This document shows positions 1 through 9,156 of a DNA stretch of 64,000 nucleotides, piece by piece. Made by a program: the position numbers and the translations under genes. Position 1 is the first letter of the stretch; the number at the start of each line of letters is the position of its first letter. This stretch comes from Planotetraspora sp. A-T 1434 (lineage in GTDB: Bacteria; Actinomycetota; Actinomycetes; Streptosporangiales; Streptosporangiaceae): contig NZ_JAOEGB010000014.1 in the NCBI RefSeq assembly GCF_025420585.1, positions 62,001 to 126,000 of the forward strand. The letters run 5' to 3'. The notes beneath the pieces are model-generated. The model ran no database searches. It was given only the letters and a program-made list of their open reading frames with translations, and was not told the origin of the DNA.

Positions 1-40
1 GTGGCGTGGCCAGGATGCTCGGACTCAGAAAGGGTGTCTC

Positions 41-1021
41 ATGGCTCGGACCACTCCACTCGCCGCCTCCTCATCCGACATCTCCCCTGCTGATCTGCCC
101 CGCCGCCGAGGACTGATCGTCATCCTCAGCGTGCTGGCGGGAGCGTTGGTCGCCGCACTGTGGTCCTTCACGCTCGTCGACAGCGTGATCGGCGACAACG
201 TCGCCAACACGCTGCTCGGCTACGACGCCAAGGGAACGGCCATCGGCGGCCTGATCGCGGGGACGGCCTTCGCCTTCGTCTCCGGCCTGGCCGGCACGTT
301 CACCGCCTGTAACATCGCCGTCTTCGGCGCGATCGCCCCCATGGCGAACGCCCGGGATGACCGGGATGGCCGGATGAGCACCGCCGCCCCAGGCGGCTCG
401 CTCTCGCTCAGGTCGACGCTGGGGCCGATCGGCTGGCTCGCGCTCGGCATGGTCGCGATCTCGGGGGCCTACGGCGCCATCGGCGCGATCCTCGGCGAGC
501 GCCTCCCCCAGCTGTCCACCGCGGTGGGTGGATCCGGGCTTCCCCCACGACTCATCCAGGCGTCGATCGTCTTCGGCGTGATCGGCCTGGCCTTCCTCTA
601 CCTCGGCCTGGCGGCGCTGCGCGTGGTGCCCGATCCCTTCGCGGCTCTCTCGCTCCGTTTCCCGCACGCCCGTCTGGTGGTGATCGGCGCGCTGATCGGC
701 GGGTTCCTTGTCGGACGACCGTTCCCGCTGTTCCACAAGTTGTTCGAGTACGCCGCCAGGACCCACAACCCGTTCTACGGCGCGGCGGTGTTCATCCTGC
801 AGTCACTCGGCAACATCACGGTGATGGCCGTGCTCTACGTCGTTCTCGTGTATGCGACCAGGGGGCGATTCACCCGCTGGATGACCGCGAAGCCGGCACG
901 CGTGGCGACGATCACCGCCGTGGCCTTCATCGTCGTCGGCGCGTTCACCTTCCTGTACTGGGACCTTCGCCTGCCCGCGCGGTTCGGCTACGGCTGGTTC
1001 CCGACGGCCCCGTGGCAGTGA
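41..1021 (+). CDS. Polytopic membrane protein, unknown function
   Basis: A 326-residue protein with about seven hydrophobic segments, the first near residues 24-47, then around 67-95, 127-152, 170-195, 208-228, 245-270 and 285-305. The N-terminal 20 residues are polar. I see no catalytic motif and do not recognise the family. The ATG start has AAAGGG about 7 nt upstream. It sits upstream of the NfeD/flotillin/ATPase genes on the same strand, but a strong hairpin at 1071-1100 separates it from them, so it may be its own transcription unit. A role in the same membrane module is inferred from position only. Confidence 0.75.
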   Translation: MARTTPLAASSSDISPADLPRRRGLIVILSVLAGALVAALWSFTLVDSVIGDNVANTLLGYDAKGTAIGGLIAGTAFAFVSGLAGTFTACNIAVFGAIAPMANARDDRDGRMSTAAPGGSLSLRSTLGPIGWLALGMVAISGAYGAIGAILGERLPQLSTAVGGSGLPPRLIQASIVFGVIGLAFLYLGLAALRVVPDPFAALSLRFPHARLVVIGALIGGFLVGRPFPLFHKLFEYAARTHNPFYGAAVFILQSLGNITVMAVLYVVLVYATRGRFTRWMTAKPARVATITAVAFIVVGAFTFLYWDLRLPARFGYGWFPTAPWQ

Positions 1022-1062
1022 CCGGCCCCGTGGCAGTGACCGGCCCGTGGCAGTGACCGGCC
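1007..1062. repeat. Tandem repeat over a stop codon
   Basis: Three imperfect copies of a unit close to CCCCGTGGCAGTGACCGG overlap the end of the membrane-protein gene. The stop codon TGA lies inside the first copy. This looks like slippage duplication of the gene end. Confidence 0.7.
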
Positions 1063-1070
1063 ACAAACGC

Positions 1071-1100
1071 GCAGGCGCCCCCGCTCAGGGGAGCGCCTGC
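1071..1100. terminator. Strong hairpin between membrane protein and NfeD-like gene
   Basis: The arms GCAGGCGC and GCGCCTGC enclose a second CCCC/GGGG stem, giving a near-perfect 12-bp hairpin. There is no U tract, as is common in high-GC actinomycetes. Confidence 0.7.
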
Positions 1101-1231
1101 GCTGAGTCGTGTTGCTACCTATGACCGGCGGTACAACGCGCGTAATCATTGAAAAGTGCCTGTTATTCCCTCTTGAAATAGATGCTCACCATTGCTGGGA
1201 TATGCGCAATGATGCATATGTCTCGGGGGAG

Positions 1232-1816
1232 ATGCTGATAAACGGTGGGAGTCACTTGGGGGGTTTCGTCGGCGCGGCGCTTGGATTTCCGGCCGTGCTG
1301 TTCAGCTTCATGCTGGTTGTCGTCATCGGCTACTGGGTCCTCGTGTTGCTGGGGGGCCTCGGGGCGGACCTCCCTGACGATCTTCTTGCCGGCTTCGGTT
1401 TGCGTGGAGTGCCGGCCACTGTCGTGATCTCGGTCATGGTGGCGATCGCATGGTTCGTCAGCCTCGCCGGCGTGGCTCTGGTGGAGGGGACGGCCGCGCG
1501 GACCGCCGTCCTTCTGATCGCGTTGCTCGCCGGCTGGCTGTGCACCCGCCTGCTGGTGCTGCCGATACGCCTTCTGTTCCCGGCCGTGGCCGCGCCGTCC
1601 CGGAGCGACTTCGTCGGCCGGATGTGCGTCATCCGTACCGGACGGGTCGGATCCGACTTCGGCCAGGCCGAGGTCACGGCGGAGGACGGCTCCTCGGCCG
1701 TCGTCCAGGTGCGCCAGACCGGAGACGACGATCTCCGCGCTGGTAGCTCCGCACTCATCTTCGACTATGACCCGGAGGGCGAGTTCTTCTGGGTCATGCC
1801 CTACGACCTCCACTGA
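1232..1816 (+). CDS. NfeD/YqiJ-like membrane OB-fold protein
   Basis: A short membrane protein of about 194 residues from this start. Three hydrophobic segments come first (about residues 10-40, 57-80, 86-110). A soluble C-terminal domain follows, starting at about residue 127 (SDFVGRMCVIRTGRVGSDFG) and ending with WVMPYDLH. That layout is typical of NfeD/YqiJ proteins, whose OB-fold partners a flotillin; the flotillin is indeed the next gene, 13 bp downstream. In E. coli the pair is yqiJ-yqiK. The start is uncertain: this ATG has a GGGGGA only 1 nt away, an ATG at 1202 is in frame, and the longest frame opens at 1109. Confidence 0.75.
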   Translation: MLINGGSHLGGFVGAALGFPAVLFSFMLVVVIGYWVLVLLGGLGADLPDDLLAGFGLRGVPATVVISVMVAIAWFVSLAGVALVEGTAARTAVLLIALLAGWLCTRLLVLPIRLLFPAVAAPSRSDFVGRMCVIRTGRVGSDFGQAEVTAEDGSSAVVQVRQTGDDDLRAGSSALIFDYDPEGEFFWVMPYDLH

Positions 1817-1829
1817 CAGGGGACCTTCG

Positions 1830-3905
1830 ATGGATGTGATCAGCACAGGGGTGGGCGTGCTTCTCGCCGTTCTCCTCCTCGTCGTCATCGGCCTGATGTT
1901 CGTCATCAGCCGGCTGTTCAACAAGGTCGAACAGGGCAAAGCCTTGATCGTTTCCAAGGTCAGGAACGTCGACGTCACGTTCACCGGCGCCGTCGTCCTG
2001 CCCGTCCTGCACAAGGCCGAGGTCATGGACATCTCGGTGAAGACGATCGAGATCACGAGGACCGGCCAGGAAGGGCTCATCTGCCGGGACAACATCCGGG
2101 CCGACATCCGCATCACGTTCTTCGTGCGGGTCAACAAAACGGTCGAAGACGTCATCAAGGTGGCCCAGGCGATCGGCACCGCCAGGGCCAGCGACGAGGA
2201 GACGCTGCAGGTGCTGTTCAACGCCAAGTTCTCCGAGGCGCTCAAGACGGTCGGCAAGCAGCTCGACTTCGTCGACCTCTACACCAAGCGCGACGAGTTC
2301 CGCGACCAGATCGTCCGAGTGATCGGCACCGACCTGAACGGCTACAGCCTCGAGGACGCCGCCATCGACTTCCTCGAGCAGACGCCCATGGCGCAGCTCG
2401 ATCCGGCCAACATCCTCGACGCCCAGGGCATTCGTAAGATCACTGAGCTGACCGCGATCGAGCACGTCCGGACCAACGAGTACCAGCGCAACGAGGAGAA
2501 GGAGATCACCCGCCAGAACGTCGACGCGCGGGAGGCCATCCTGGAGCTCGCGCGACGGCAGGCCGACGCGGAGGCCAAGCAGAAGCGCGAGATCGAGACC
2601 ATGAAGGCGCGCGAAGAGGCCGAGACCGCGCGGGTGCAGGCCGAGGAGCGGCTCAAGGCGCAGACCGCCAACATCCGCACCGACGAGCAACTGGGCATCC
2701 AGCACGAGAACCGGGCGAGGGAGATCGCCGTCGCGGAGAAGAACCGCGAGCGTGTCATCGCGATCGAGACCGAGCGGATCGAGAAGGATCGCATGCTTGA
2801 GGTGATCGCCCGGGAACGCGAGACGGAGCTGTCGCGAATCTCCAAGGACAAGGAGCTCGAGGTCGAGAAGCGGGCGATCGCCGAGGTGACGCGCGAGCGG
2901 ATCGCGGTGGACAAGACGGTCGCCGAGCAGGAGGAGAACATCAAGCGCCTGCGGGTCGTCGAGGAGGCCGAGCGGGCGCGTCAGGCGCTGGTGATCCAGG
3001 CCGAAGCCGAGGCGCAGGAGAACCTGGTCAAGGACATCAAGGCGGCCGAGGCCGCCGAGCAGGCCGCCAAGTACAGGGCCCGCGAGGAGCTCGTCCTCGC
3101 CGAGGCCCGCCAGCAGGCGGCCGAGCTCGACACCCGGGCGAAGATCCGCCTCGCGGAGGGCCTCCAGGCCGAGGCGGCTGCCGCCGGGCTCGCCGATGTC
3201 CAGGTGCGCGAGCGCGACGCCGAAGCCATCGAGAAGGTGGGACGCGCGGAGGCCACGGTCGAGCGGGAGAAGGCACTCGCCGCCGCGCTGGCCGTGGGCG
3301 AGAAGCTCAAGGCGGAAGCCGAGGGCGAGCAGGCGAAGGCGCTGGCCGCCGCGGCCGCTGTGGGCGAGACGCTCAAGGCCGAGGCGGAAGGTCTCACCCA
3401 GAAAGCCGCGGCGCTGGCCGCGCTCGACGATGCGAGCCGCGGGCACGAGGAGTACCGCCTCCGGCTGGACGCGGAGAAGGAGATCCGGCTCAAGGACATC
3501 GACGTCCAGCGGGAGATCGCGGCGGCGCAGGCCACCGTGCTGGCGGCGGGCCTCGAGAAGGCCGACATCGACATCGTGGGTGGCGACAGCATCTTCTTCG
3601 ATCGGCTCATGAGCTCGATCACGATGGGCAAGAGCGTGGACGGCTTCGTCGAGAACTCGAGCGTGGCTCGGGCGGTCGCCAAGCCGTACCTGGACGGGAC
3701 CGCCAGCCTGCCCCAGGACCTCTCCCGGATGCTCGGCTCGCTGGACACGGCGGACGTGCGGAACCTCACGCTGTCGGCCCTGCTGGTGAAGCTGATCAAA
3801 GCGGGCGGCCCCGACGCGGACAAGCTGCAGGATCTGCTGAGCGCCGCGCAGCGCCTGGGCGTCGCCGAGCAGCCGGTCGCGGCCCTCAACGCGGCGAAGC
3901 ACTGA
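1830..3905 (+). CDS. Flotillin-family protein (YqiK-type)
   Basis: 691 residues. A single N-terminal membrane anchor (about residues 9-27) is followed by an SPFH/Band-7 domain (about 35-220). A very long charged, alanine- and glutamate-rich coiled coil follows (about 220-560), rich in AEAE-type heptads, and then a globular tail of about 130 residues. This matches flotillin/YqiK proteins, which oligomerise at the membrane and organise lipid domains. ATG 1830 is chosen because the longer frame (from 1767) would overlap the upstream gene; CAGGGGA lies about 7 nt before it. Stop and next start are 7 bp apart, so co-translation with the giant ATPase is likely. The specific client or stress is unknown. 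Confidence 0.9.
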   Translation: MDVISTGVGVLLAVLLLVVIGLMFVISRLFNKVEQGKALIVSKVRNVDVTFTGAVVLPVLHKAEVMDISVKTIEITRTGQEGLICRDNIRADIRITFFVRVNKTVEDVIKVAQAIGTARASDEETLQVLFNAKFSEALKTVGKQLDFVDLYTKRDEFRDQIVRVIGTDLNGYSLEDAAIDFLEQTPMAQLDPANILDAQGIRKITELTAIEHVRTNEYQRNEEKEITRQNVDAREAILELARRQADAEAKQKREIETMKAREEAETARVQAEERLKAQTANIRTDEQLGIQHENRAREIAVAEKNRERVIAIETERIEKDRMLEVIARERETELSRISKDKELEVEKRAIAEVTRERIAVDKTVAEQEENIKRLRVVEEAERARQALVIQAEAEAQENLVKDIKAAEAAEQAAKYRAREELVLAEARQQAAELDTRAKIRLAEGLQAEAAAAGLADVQVRERDAEAIEKVGRAEATVEREKALAAALAVGEKLKAEAEGEQAKALAAAAAVGETLKAEAEGLTQKAAALAALDDASRGHEEYRLRLDAEKEIRLKDIDVQREIAAAQATVLAAGLEKADIDIVGGDSIFFDRLMSSITMGKSVDGFVENSSVARAVAKPYLDGTASLPQDLSRMLGSLDTADVRNLTLSALLVKLIKAGGPDADKLQDLLSAAQRLGVAEQPVAALNAAKH

Positions 3906-3912
3906 CGGCCCC

Positions 3913-6900
3913 GTGGCCCAGATCAGACAGACACAGGTCATCGGGACACAGGCCATCGGGACGCAGGTCGCCGAGACGCAGGCGGGGCTCGACGCGGGCA
4001 CCTACGAGGTCCTCCGGGCCCGGCTGTCCGAGCAGGCCAAGGAGCTTGCCCGCCGGGCCCGGGCGCTCAACGCCCGGCGCCTGGACGTCTTCGGCGGCGC
4101 CGAGCTCCGGCTGGCCGGCACCGAGCGCATCCGCACCGAGAACAACTGCGTGCCGCGCGACATCGTGTCCGTGGGCGGGGTCATGCTGTTCGGATACAAC
4201 GTGTTCATCGGGCTGAGGTCCGAGACGACCGTCCCGGACGTGTTCTCATGCCACCGGTTCACCCGCGACGGCGACGCCTTCCGGTTCGACGACAGCCCGC
4301 TGCTGTTCGACGACCCGCAGTTCGAGCGGGACTTCGGCGAGCTGTACCGGTACTACAAGGAAACCCGGCTGCTGCAGCTGCGCCGGCTGGAAGGCCGGCT
4401 GCTGGCCGTCTTCCAGACCGGCCCGCAGGACATCCGGGTCCTGCGATGGAGCGTGGGCACCGATGGCTCCGTCAGCTACCTGGACAACCGGGGCGAGCGT
4501 GACCACGTCTTCCCGCCGTCGCACGACTTCGAGTGGACGGTGACCACCAGGGACGACCACGTCCTCGGCCGTCACCCGCACATCTCGATCGCCGACGAGG
4601 TGTTCGTCGAGACCGTCGGCGGCGACCTCACCATCAAGGTCGAGAACAACACCGAGACCGGTGAGGGGATCTACCGCGAGCCCGTCGACGAGCCGCTGCA
4701 GAGCCTGGCCGACGCGGACGTGCACCATGCCAGGGTCGGTCCGCTGATCCTGCTCCGCATCCGGCCCTACAACGAGGCCGAGTGGCGGCACCTGGTGTTC
4801 AACACCAGGTCCAGAGAAGTGGTCCGGCTCGATGGCATCGGGCAGGCCTGCCGGCGGCTACCCGAAGACCAGGGCATCATCTTCCCCGGCGGCTACTACC
4901 TCGCCACCGGCACGGCGAAGACCTTCGACACTGACGTCGCCAGTCTGGAGTTCGAGCGCGTCATCCGCTCGCCCAACGGGGAGGACGTGCTCTACGTCTT
5001 CCACGCGAGGGCGGAGGGCCGGACGCTGCTGCTGCCGTACAACGTGATCCGCAAGGAGGTCGCCAACCCGATCCCGTGTCACGGCTACTCGCTGTTCGAC
5101 GACGGCACCCTCATCGTGTTCCGGGCGACCAGTGACGAGCCGACCCGCGTCCATCCCATGCAAATCTGGCAGACGCCGTACGTCTCGGACACCTTCGCCG
5201 CGGCCCAGCCCGTGGGCAGCGGGCCGCTGGAGCGCATCGGCAACGCCGAGCTGGTGCGCGGGATCTCGGACTGCCTGTCCGTCGTCCGCATGGTCGAGGA
5301 GATGGCCCCGTCGGTGCCGGTCTTCGAGGCGCTGATCGCCGCGTGCGTCCGGGCTTTCGACCACTACCACTGGCTGAACGACCACGATCTCCGTTCCCCG
5401 ATCGCCGACCTCAGGGCGACCGCCGAGCAGGTGCTGGACGAGTTCGAGAAGGTCCAGTCGCTGACCCGCCAGGCGGCGTCCGCCCTGGACGAGGCCGCCG
5501 CACAGATCGCGTCCCTGGTACGGCAGGCCCGCGGCGAGTCGCCCATGACGGCCGACGCGTGGGTGCGGCAGCTCGCCGGGCTGCGGCGTGCGCAGGGCCG
5601 TGTCGCGACGTTGCGGGAGCTGCGCTACATCGACACCCAGCGGGTGGACGCTCTGGCCGGCGACCTTGAGACCGAGCTCGGCGCCGCCGCGCAGCGCGCT
5701 GCCGCGTTCCTCCAGCGCGACGACGCGTTCACCGCCTACCACGCCGACGTGGAACGGCTCATCTCGGACGCGGAGGCCATCAGGACCGTCGCGGAGTCCA
5801 CTCCGATCTCCGATCGGCTCGTCGAGCAGGGCGAGGGTCTGGCGATCCTGACCGAGGTCGTCGGCACCCTGGAGATCGCCGACGTCACAGTGCGCACGGC
5901 GATCCTGGAACGGATCGGCGCGGTCCTCGGCGGGATCAACCGGGCCCGGGCCACCCTCGCCGCGAAACGCGGGGAGCTGCTCGCGAGCGAAGGAAGGGCC
6001 GACTTCGCCGCCGAATTCGCCGTGCTCGGCCAGACCATCACCGGCGCGCTCGCGGTGGCGGACACACCCGAACGCTGCGACGAGCAGTTGGGAAGGCTGC
6101 TGCTCCAGCTGGAGAACCTGGAGTCACGCTTCGGGGAGTTCGACGACCTCGTGGCCCAGCTGGAGGGTAAGCGGGAGGACGTCTACGAGGCGTTCTCCTC
6201 ACGCAAGCAGACGCTGCTGGACGAGCGCGCGCGCCGGGCCGACCGCCTCTCGGCCTCCGCGGACCGGATCCTGAGCGGCGTGCACCGGCGTGTCGTGAGC
6301 CTCGACTCGATCGAGGAGGTGAACACCTACTTCGCCTCCGATCCCATGGTGGCCAAGCTGCGCGCGGTCGCCGACGAGCTGCGCTCGCTGGGCGACCAGG
6401 TCCGGGCCGAGGAGCTCGACGGCCGGATCAAGTCCGCCCGCCTGGACGCGGGCCGTGCCCTGCGCGACCGCCTTGACCTCTACTCCGACGGCGGAGAGAC
6501 CATCCGCCTCGGCCGTCACCGGTTCGCCGTCAACACCCAGCCGCTCGACCTCACGCTCGTCCCCCTGGACGGGCGCATGGCGTTCGCCGTCACCGGGACC
6601 GACTACCGGTCGCCTGTCGACGAGGAGTCGTTCGAGGCGACCCGGCCGTTCTGGGACCAGTTGCTCGTCTCCGAGTCAGTCGATGTATATCGGGCGGAGC
6701 ATCTCGCCGCCTCGATCCTTACCGAGGCCGAGACGGGCGGCCTCGCGCGGACCGGCAGCGCAAGCCGCGCGGGGCTCTCTCTCGACGCCCTGCACGCGGC
6801 CGCGCTTGTCGACGGCGGCCTGTTGGAGGTGGTGCGCCGCGTCGCGGAGACACGTTACGACGAGGGTTACGAGCGCGGCGTCCATGACCGGGACGCCGCG

Positions 6901-8997
6901 GCGATCCTCGACGCGCTGCTCCGCCTCCACGCGGGCGCCGGCCTGCTGCGTTTCCCGCCCGCGGCGCGAGCCGCCGCGCAGCTCTTCTGGGCGTTCGGCA
7001 CAGAGGAAGCGGCCCGCGAGATCTGGACCACGCGGGCCCGGTCGCTGGCCCGGGCCCGGGCCACGTTCAGGCACGGATTCGCACCTCCCGGTCAGCCGGG
7101 ATCGTCGAATCTCACAGGCTCCGAGGTGCTTTTGGAACTTCGTGCGGATCCGATCGGCCAGATCTGTACCGAACTGACGTCCGCCATGGTGGATTTCCTG
7201 CGCCGTGCCAAACTGAAGAGCGGCGACACCGACCTCGCGGGGGAGTACCTGTTCGAGGAGTTGGCGAGCGCGCCCTCAGGTTTCGTCACGAGTGCCGCCG
7301 CCAGAGGTCTCCTGGGCAGGTTCCGAGGGGCACTCGGCAGTTCTCTCAAGGACTTCGAGGACGATCTGCGGGCGCTGGGCGACGATCTGGGAGCCCGCCA
7401 CCAGCTGGCGGAGGCCTGGCTGGGGTCCTTCCTCAGTGGCGAACAGAACGGTGAGGCGGGAGCCGTACACGCCGGCGACCTCGCGGAGGCGATAGCCGTA
7501 CAGCTGGGTGATCTGCCGCGGTACGACTCGTCGGCGGCACTCACGGCCACCGTCGAAGGTCTGCTCGGCGCGCATCCCCGGCTGGCCGGGCGGAGCCTCG
7601 TGCTGCGCCTCGACGAGATGCTCACGCGCGCCCGGCGCTTCCGGACCGAGCGGGTGCCCGCGTACCGGGCCTACCAGCGGCAGCGTGGCGAGCTCATCGA
7701 GCGCGAGCGGGCGCGGCTGCGGCTGGAGGAGTACCGGCCCAAGGTGATGAGCGCGTTCGTGCGCAACCGGCTGCTGGACGAGGTGTACCTGCCGCTGATC
7801 GGCGACAACCTCGCCAAGCAGCTCGGCGCGGCGGGGGACGCCAAGCGCACCGACCAGATGGGACTCCTGCTGCTCATCTCCCCGCCGGGGTACGGCAAGA
7901 CGACGCTCATGGAGTACGTCGCGAGCCGGCTCGGTCTGGTGTTCGTCAAGGTCAACGGTCCGTCACTCGGCCACGCCGTCACCTCGCTCGACCCGGCGCA
8001 GGCGCTGGACGCCACCGCACGGCAGGAGATCGAAAAGGTCTCTTTCGCGCTGGAATGCTCGAACAACGTGCTGCTCTACCTTGACGACATCCAGCACACC
8101 TCTCCCGAACTGTTGCAGAAGTTCATCTCGATGTGTGACGCCCAGCGCCGGATGGAGGGCGTCTGGAACGGCCGGACCCGGACCTACGATCTGCGCGGCA
8201 AGCGCTTCGCCATCTGTATGGCGGGCAACCCGTACACAGAGTCGGGCCGGCGGTTCCACGTCCCGGACATGCTCGCCAACCGGGCCGACGTGTGGAACCT
8301 CGGCGACGTGCTGTCCGGCAAGGAGGAGCTGTTCGCGCTCAGTTACATCGAGAACGCGCTGACCTCCAATCCCGTCCTCGCGCCGCTCTCCACGCGCGAC
8401 CGCGCCGACGTCGAGCTGCTCGTACGGCTGGCCCAAGGCGATTCGGGGGTGGATTCGGGGGTGAACGCCGACCAGCTGAGTCATCCCTATTCGAGAGTCG
8501 AGCTCGACCAGATCCTCTCGGTGCTGGCGAAGCTGCTGCGCGTCCGGCAGGTCGTGCTGGCGGTCAACCAGGCATACATCGCCTCAGCCGCTCAGGCCGA
8601 CGCCTCGCGCACGGAGCCGCCCTTCCAGTTGCAGGGTTCGTACCGGAACATGAACAAGCTGGCCGAGCGGATAGTCCCCGTCATGAACGACGTCGAACTC
8701 CAAGCCGTGATCGACGCCCACTACCTGGGAGAGGCCCAGACTCTGACGTCCGAAGCCGAGGCCAACCTGCTCAAGCTGGCGGAGCTGCGCGACACGATGA
8801 CCGCTGACCAGGCCGAGCGCTGGACGCAGGTGAAATCCGGCTATCTTCGCTCGAAGGCCCTGGGCGGAGACGGGGACGACCCCATGACCCGCGCCGTCGG
8901 CGCCATCGGCCTCCTCGCCGACCGCGTGGTGGGCGTCGAGAAGGCCATCGACCGCGCTGCCGCGCCTGACGGGCCCGCTGGTCGTTCAAACCGCTAA
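3913..8997 (+). CDS. Giant AAA-type ATPase (DUF3686/'DNA repair ATPase' type)
   Basis: 1694 residues from a GTG start. The first ~440 residues are beta-rich and look propeller-like. Residues ~480-900 are mostly helical and charged, suggesting coiled coil. The last ~400 residues carry an AAA ATPase: Walker A PPGYGKTT at about 1324-1331, Walker B VLLYLDDIQ at about 1386-1394, and an Asn-containing sensor-like AGNPYTESGRR about 45 residues later. From memory this architecture is annotated as 'DNA repair ATPase' and often accompanies YqiK flotillins, but I see no nuclease or DNA-binding motif, so a DNA role is unproven. Tight spacing to the flotillin argues for a membrane-tethered ATPase complex, possibly for remodelling or defence. 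The ATPase call is secure; the function is not. Confidence 0.85.
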   Translation: MAQIRQTQVIGTQAIGTQVAETQAGLDAGTYEVLRARLSEQAKELARRARALNARRLDVFGGAELRLAGTERIRTENNCVPRDIVSVGGVMLFGYNVFIGLRSETTVPDVFSCHRFTRDGDAFRFDDSPLLFDDPQFERDFGELYRYYKETRLLQLRRLEGRLLAVFQTGPQDIRVLRWSVGTDGSVSYLDNRGERDHVFPPSHDFEWTVTTRDDHVLGRHPHISIADEVFVETVGGDLTIKVENNTETGEGIYREPVDEPLQSLADADVHHARVGPLILLRIRPYNEAEWRHLVFNTRSREVVRLDGIGQACRRLPEDQGIIFPGGYYLATGTAKTFDTDVASLEFERVIRSPNGEDVLYVFHARAEGRTLLLPYNVIRKEVANPIPCHGYSLFDDGTLIVFRATSDEPTRVHPMQIWQTPYVSDTFAAAQPVGSGPLERIGNAELVRGISDCLSVVRMVEEMAPSVPVFEALIAACVRAFDHYHWLNDHDLRSPIADLRATAEQVLDEFEKVQSLTRQAASALDEAAAQIASLVRQARGESPMTADAWVRQLAGLRRAQGRVATLRELRYIDTQRVDALAGDLETELGAAAQRAAAFLQRDDAFTAYHADVERLISDAEAIRTVAESTPISDRLVEQGEGLAILTEVVGTLEIADVTVRTAILERIGAVLGGINRARATLAAKRGELLASEGRADFAAEFAVLGQTITGALAVADTPERCDEQLGRLLLQLENLESRFGEFDDLVAQLEGKREDVYEAFSSRKQTLLDERARRADRLSASADRILSGVHRRVVSLDSIEEVNTYFASDPMVAKLRAVADELRSLGDQVRAEELDGRIKSARLDAGRALRDRLDLYSDGGETIRLGRHRFAVNTQPLDLTLVPLDGRMAFAVTGTDYRSPVDEESFEATRPFWDQLLVSESVDVYRAEHLAASILTEAETGGLARTGSASRAGLSLDALHAAALVDGGLLEVVRRVAETRYDEGYERGVHDRDAAAILDALLRLHAGAGLLRFPPAARAAAQLFWAFGTEEAAREIWTTRARSLARARATFRHGFAPPGQPGSSNLTGSEVLLELRADPIGQICTELTSAMVDFLRRAKLKSGDTDLAGEYLFEELASAPSGFVTSAAARGLLGRFRGALGSSLKDFEDDLRALGDDLGARHQLAEAWLGSFLSGEQNGEAGAVHAGDLAEAIAVQLGDLPRYDSSAALTATVEGLLGAHPRLAGRSLVLRLDEMLTRARRFRTERVPAYRAYQRQRGELIERERARLRLEEYRPKVMSAFVRNRLLDEVYLPLIGDNLAKQLGAAGDAKRTDQMGLLLLISPPGYGKTTLMEYVASRLGLVFVKVNGPSLGHAVTSLDPAQALDATARQEIEKVSFALECSNNVLLYLDDIQHTSPELLQKFISMCDAQRRMEGVWNGRTRTYDLRGKRFAICMAGNPYTESGRRFHVPDMLANRADVWNLGDVLSGKEELFALSYIENALTSNPVLAPLSTRDRADVELLVRLAQGDSGVDSGVNADQLSHPYSRVELDQILSVLAKLLRVRQVVLAVNQAYIASAAQADASRTEPPFQLQGSYRNMNKLAERIVPVMNDVELQAVIDAHYLGEAQTLTSEAEANLLKLAELRDTMTADQAERWTQVKSGYLRSKALGGDGDDPMTRAVGAIGLLADRVVGVEKAIDRAAAPDGPAGRSNR

Positions 8998-9097
8998 CGT
9001 CGTGCCGACTCGAAGGCCCTCTCGCTATCGCGCGTCATCAGGCCCTTGACCGGACACCGCCGCCATCTGAGGAGTCCGGCGAGCCCTCCACCAGGGC

Positions 9098-9136
9098 GGG
9101 CCCCGTACGGCAAGGCGTGGTGCCGTACGGGGGCCC
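9098..9136. terminator. Bidirectional terminator hairpin
   Basis: The arms GGGCCCCGTACGGCA and TGCCGTACGGGGGCCC pair along 15 bp with one bulged G, around an 8-nt loop. It sits between the convergent ATPase and His-rich protein genes. Confidence 0.75.
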
Positions 9137-9156
9137 AGTCCATGGGAGACGGCTCC

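Noticed and set aside
71-766. Long minus-strand frame opposite the first membrane-protein gene
   Set aside because: Low-complexity Arg/Glu/Gly composition typical of the antisense of GC-rich genes; the plus frame has clear membrane helices.
1794-4001. 735-codon minus-strand frame opposite the flotillin
   Set aside because: Leu/Arg/Asp-rich shadow of a coiled-coil gene, no ribosome site, and the sense strand is an obvious flotillin.
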